Part shown: one piece after another, positions 39,827-42,494 of the stretch
Position numbering within the stretch: position 1 is the stretch's first letter
How the letters are laid out: each line of letters opens with the position of its first letter
From: Pseudomonadota bacterium
Lineage (GTDB): Bacteria; Pseudomonadota; Alphaproteobacteria; Rhodospirillales; Magnetospirillaceae
DNA length: 42,494 bases
Reading direction: 5' to 3'
Assembly (NCBI GenBank): GCA_021798485.1
Contig: JAJZGK010000004.1
Span: 1-42,494, forward strand
The notes under the pieces: model-generated
What the model saw: only the letters and a program-made list of their open reading frames with translations
Told to the model about the DNA's origin: nothing
Database searches by the model: none
Program-made: the position numbers and the translations under genes

Positions 39827-40762
39827 ATGACAGCCGCACCCGCCATCGCCCTTGAAGGAATCGGCCGCCGCTTCGGCGCCCTGACCGCGCTGAACGGCGT
39901 CAGCCTGACCGTGCCCGAAGGCCAGATCTGGGGATTGCTGGGCCATAACGGCGCCGGCAAAACCACGATGATGAAACTGGTGCTGGGGCTGCTGCGCCCC
40001 AGCACCGGCACGGTGCGGGTGCTGGGCCTGACCCCGACCGGCCCCGAGGCCGGGGCTTTGCGCCGCCGCATCGGCTATCTGCCCGAGGCCGTGGCCTTTT
40101 ACGACGATCTGAGCGGCCGCGAGGCCCTGCGCTATTTCGCCCGCCTGAAAGGCCGCCCGGCGCGCGAGGCCGATGGCCTGCTGGAGCGGGTGGAACTGGC
40201 CGCCGCCGCCGACCGCCGCATCAAAACCTACTCCAAGGGCATGCGCCAGCGTTTGGGCCTGGCCCAGGCCCTGCTGGGCGATCCCCGGCTGCTGCTGCTG
40301 GACGAGCCGACGGTGGGGCTGGACCCCATCGCCACCGGGCGCTTCTACCAACTGCTGCGCGACCTGCGCGACCAGGGCGTGACCACGCTGTTATCCTCGC
40401 ATGTGTTGCCGGGCATCGAACGCCATGTGGACCGCGTGGCCATTCTGGGTGGCGGGCGGCTGCTGGCCAGCGGCACCATGGAGGAATTGCGCGCCGCCAC
40501 CCCGCTGCCGGTGTCCATCCGCCTGTGCGGCACCTGGCCGCCCGGCCAGTGGCAGGATCTGGTATCCGATCCCCGCATCTCGGTGCGGCGCCATGCCGCC
40601 GGCGACCTGGAGATTCTGGTGCCCGCCGGCGGCAAGCTGGACCTGCTGCGCCAGTTGATGGCCGCCGAGGGGGTGGCCGATATCAGCCTGACCCCACCCG
40701 GCCTGGAAGCGCTTTACGCCCATTTCTGCCACCCGGACAGCCCCCGGAGGGAAACCCCATGA
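39827..40762 (+). CDS. nosF: NosF, ABC-transporter ATPase for NosZ maturation
   Basis: A 311-residue ATP-binding subunit. Walker A GHNGAGKTTMMKL near residue 40, Q-loop region GYLPEAVAFYDDLSG, ABC signature YSKGMRQRLGLAQALLG near 139, and Walker B LLLLDEPTVGLDP near 155, then the switch histidine SHVLPGIE. It begins 1 nt after nosD and overlaps nosY by 4 nt, so stoichiometric translation is likely. It drives the NosY membrane subunit to supply sulfur or copper for CuZ. Confidence 0.96.
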   Translation: MTAAPAIALEGIGRRFGALTALNGVSLTVPEGQIWGLLGHNGAGKTTMMKLVLGLLRPSTGTVRVLGLTPTGPEAGALRRRIGYLPEAVAFYDDLSGREALRYFARLKGRPAREADGLLERVELAAAADRRIKTYSKGMRQRLGLAQALLGDPRLLLLDEPTVGLDPIATGRFYQLLRDLRDQGVTTLLSSHVLPGIERHVDRVAILGGGRLLASGTMEELRAATPLPVSIRLCGTWPPGQWQDLVSDPRISVRRHAAGDLEILVPAGGKLDLLRQLMAAEGVADISLTPPGLEALYAHFCHPDSPRRETP

Positions 40763-41598
40763 CCGCCCTGTTCGCCGTTGCCGCCAAGGAAATCCGCGAT
40801 GGATTGCGCAATCGCTGGGTTGTGGCCATCGCCCTGATTTTTGCCTTTCTGGCCATTGGCCTGGCCTGGTTCGGCCCGGCCGTGTCCGGCACCGTGGGCT
40901 TTGCCCCCCTGGCCACCACCATCGTCAGCCTGTCCAGCCTGGCGGTGTTCCTGATCCCGCTGATCGCCCTGATGCTGGGCTACGATACCGTGGTGGGCGA
41001 GGATGAAAGCGGCACCCTGACCCTGCTGCTCACCTACCCCATCAGCCGCCTGCAGCTGTTGGGAGGCAAGTTTCTCGGCCATGCCGCCATTCTGGCCCTG
41101 TCCACCGTGCTCGGCTTCGGCGCCGCCGGCCTGCTGATCGCCGCCCTGACCCAGCAGCTGGACTCGGCGGCCTTATGGCGCGAGTTCGGTTTTTTCATCC
41201 TCACCGCCACGCTTCTGGGCTGGGTGTTCGCCGCCATGGCCTGCCTGATCAGCGTTTCGGTGACCGAAAAGGCCAAGGCCGCCGGTCTGGCCCTGGTGGT
41301 GTGGTTCGGCGCCGTCATCGTCTTCGATCTGGCCCTGCTGGGGCTTCTGGTGGCCACACGGGGCGCCGTGGGCGAACTGGGACGGGTGGTGCTGCCCTAT
41401 CTGCTGCTGCTCAATCCCGCCGATGTGTTCCGCGTCGCCAATCTGGTGGGCTTCGCCCCGGCCCGCAGCTATGCCGGGCTGGCCAATGTGGTGGCCGCCG
41501 ATACCCTGTCGCCCGCCGTTCTGGTGGCGGTGCTGGCCGGCTGGGCCGCCCTCACCTTCGCCCTGGCGGCCTGGCGCTTTCAGCGCCGAAACATATAA
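40759..41598 (+). CDS. nosY: NosY, ABC-transporter membrane subunit for NosZ maturation
   Basis: A 279-residue protein with six hydrophobic helices. AVAAKEIRDGLRNRWVVAIA at the N-terminus and DTVVGEDESGTLTLLLTYPI near residue 75 are typical NosY features. The final codons (RFQRRNI-stop) form the first unit of a 26-bp tandem repeat that continues beyond the stop. GGAGGG precedes the ATG at 40759. Confidence 0.95.
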   Translation: MTALFAVAAKEIRDGLRNRWVVAIALIFAFLAIGLAWFGPAVSGTVGFAPLATTIVSLSSLAVFLIPLIALMLGYDTVVGEDESGTLTLLLTYPISRLQLLGGKFLGHAAILALSTVLGFGAAGLLIAALTQQLDSAALWREFGFFILTATLLGWVFAAMACLISVSVTEKAKAAGLALVVWFGAVIVFDLALLGLLVATRGAVGELGRVVLPYLLLLNPADVFRVANLVGFAPARSYAGLANVVAADTLSPAVLVAVLAGWAALTFALAAWRFQRRNI

Positions 41599-41651
41599 CG
41601 CGCTTTCAGCGCCGAAACATATAACGCGCTTCCAGCGCCGGAACATTCAAA
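41574..41651 (+). repeat. 26-bp tandem repeat (three units) spanning the nosY stop codon
   Basis: Units at 41574-41599 and 41600-41625 are identical; a third at 41626-41651 is diverged. Each unit contains a small hairpin GCGCT-TTC-AGCGC and, in the nosY frame, the codons for the C-terminal RFQRRNI and a TAA stop. The first unit ends nosY; the others fill the nosY-nosL gap, ending just before the nosL Shine-Dalgarno. Confidence 0.92.
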
Positions 41652-41669
41652 CCACGGAGGCTTCCCGCC

Positions 41670-42248
41670 ATGACCGCGCATGCCTGTCCCGCCTGCCTCA
41701 GCCGCCGCCGCGTTCTGGGCGGCCTGGCCGGTCTTACCGCCAGCCTGGTTCTGCTGTCGGCCTGCCATAAGGACGATCCCCTGGCCGCCCGCCAGCCGCC
41801 GGTGCCCATCGGCCCGGATGATCTCTGCGCCGTGTGCGGTATGACCATCGCACAGGCACCGGGCCCCAAGGCCGAAGCCTATCTGGAAGATCATCCCGGC
41901 GTGCTGAAGTTCGGCGGCACCATGGATTTCTTCAGTTTCATCCTGCAGCCGGAAAACCACGCCCGCGTACAAAGCGTTTATGTGCAGGATATGGCCGGCC
42001 TGCCCTGGGATCATCCCATCGGTCATTGGATCGATGCCCGCAAGGCCTGGTACGTGTCTGATCTGGTGATGCCGGGCGAGATGGGCCCCACCCTGGCCGC
42101 CTTCCGCCAGCAAAAGGATGCCGAGGCCTTTCGCCGCCAGTTCGGCGGCGATCTGCTGCGCTTCGATCAGATCACCATGAAGGAGATCACCGCCCTCGGC
42201 GCACATCAGCTGTGCCGGCCGGTGCAAAGCGGCAAACCCGGACAATAG
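41670..42248 (+). CDS. nosL: NosL, outer-membrane copper chaperone lipoprotein
   Basis: A 192-residue lipoprotein with lipobox LLSAC near residue 32 and preceding twin arginines (LSRRRVLGGLAG). The mature protein has the copper-binding motif DLCAVCGMTI near residue 51 and the conserved MDFFSFILQPEN and VYVQDMAGLPW segments of NosL. It delivers copper to NosD/NosZ. ACGGAGG precedes the ATG at 41670. Last gene of the nos operon. Confidence 0.95.
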   Translation: MTAHACPACLSRRRVLGGLAGLTASLVLLSACHKDDPLAARQPPVPIGPDDLCAVCGMTIAQAPGPKAEAYLEDHPGVLKFGGTMDFFSFILQPENHARVQSVYVQDMAGLPWDHPIGHWIDARKAWYVSDLVMPGEMGPTLAAFRQQKDAEAFRRQFGGDLLRFDQITMKEITALGAHQLCRPVQSGKPGQ

Positions 42249-42256
42249 GGCTGGCG

Positions 42257-42293
42257 GGTGGGGGGTGTCTTGCTGGGAAAGATGCCCCCCACC
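42257..42293 (+). terminator. Likely terminator hairpin after nosL
   Basis: A long stem, GGTGGGGGGTGTCTT (42257-42271) against AAGATGCCCCCCACC (about 42279-42293) with two mismatches, begins 9 nt after nosL. It is not followed by a clear U-tract, so efficiency is uncertain. Confidence 0.5.
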
Positions 42294-42333
42294 TCGGCAG
42301 AAAGTAAAAGAGTCAATCACCCGGCCAAGAATC

Positions 42334-42365
42334 AAAAAGCCCGCAACCTATTGAGGTTACGGGCT
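42334..42365 (-). terminator. Intrinsic terminator of the initiator tRNA (possibly bidirectional)
   Basis: On the minus strand AGCCCGTAACCT, a CAAT loop and AGGTTGCGGGCT form a 12-bp stem with one mismatch, followed by TTTTT. It lies 5 nt after the tRNA 3' end. On the plus strand the same hairpin is followed by AATTT and may back up nosL termination. Confidence 0.9.
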
Positions 42366-42369
42366 AATT

Positions 42370-42446
<77 letters not shown>

Positions 42447-42494
42447 ATGATGGGTGGTTTGTTTTTTGTCATTGTGCTGGATCATTTGAAGACC

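Noticed and set aside
38389-40071. 560-codon frame antisense to nosD and nosF
   Set aside because: Spans two well-supported genes on the opposite strand and shows only repetitive low-complexity translation.
41574-41651. Treating the nosY-nosL repeats as another copy of the 126-bp element
   Set aside because: The 26-bp units share no sequence with the element and contain coding sequence of nosY.

Overview
The window is about 42.5 kb of high-GC DNA that reads as a chromosomal segment of an alphaproteobacterium, probably a Rhodospirillales-like denitrifier. This rests on the gene families, the initiator-tRNA type and the nos cluster layout. No species can be named from the sequence alone. Genes are tightly packed with many 4-8 bp overlaps. 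The few AT-rich stretches are the regulatory gaps near 7.3-7.6, 22.6-22.9 and 33.15-33.3 kb.

Layout. (1) 1-4.2 kb: the 5' part of a TPR/glycosyltransferase-like gene (minus strand), an msrB-msrA repair pair, a cobalamin riboswitch with bluB and a strong terminator, and a small GIY-YIG gene. (2) 4.2-22.6 kb: an exopolysaccharide locus. GDP-mannose supply (manC-manB) and a polyprenyl-phosphate sugar transferase initiate. A Wzx flippase, Wzy-like polymerase, Wza-like exporter and Wzz/GumC-like copolymerase follow. WecG-type and DUF6492-type transferases, a PAP2 phosphatase, a secreted GH44 glycosidase, a GMC oxidoreductase and a sugar-nucleotide epimerase-like protein complete it. (3) 22.9-24.1 kb: an SPFH membrane protein and a small exported repeat protein. 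(4) 24.1-29.4 kb: a sigma-54 activator divergent from a 3-hydroxybutyrate uptake and oxidation operon (GntP permease, dehydrogenase, CoA-transferase A and B), with a -24/-12 promoter and two matching 20-bp enhancer palindromes. (5) 29.4-32.0 kb: a Ser-rich orphan protein, then a fluoride riboswitch in front of an IscU-like plus GGGtGRT gene pair. (6) 32.1-42.25 kb: an outer-membrane protein, then nosR-nosX-nosZ-nosD-nosF-nosY-nosL for clade I nitrous oxide reduction under a perfect FNR/Dnr-type box. (7) The right edge holds an initiator tRNA with its terminator.

The most distinctive discovery is a family of 126-bp, three-hairpin palindromic elements. There are five full-length forward copies, one full-length reverse copy and two deletion derivatives, all between 4.0 and 23.8 kb. 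The clean copies are flanked by 3-bp TNA target duplications (TAA, TTA, TCA). Because 126 + 3 is divisible by three and one of the six frames is open, a copy could insert in frame into a signal-peptide coding sequence at 17,725. TNA targeting also explains why copies sit exactly on stop codons. The second most notable finding is the fluoride aptamer controlling two genes not obviously connected with fluoride, with a visible competing stem that would act as its switch.
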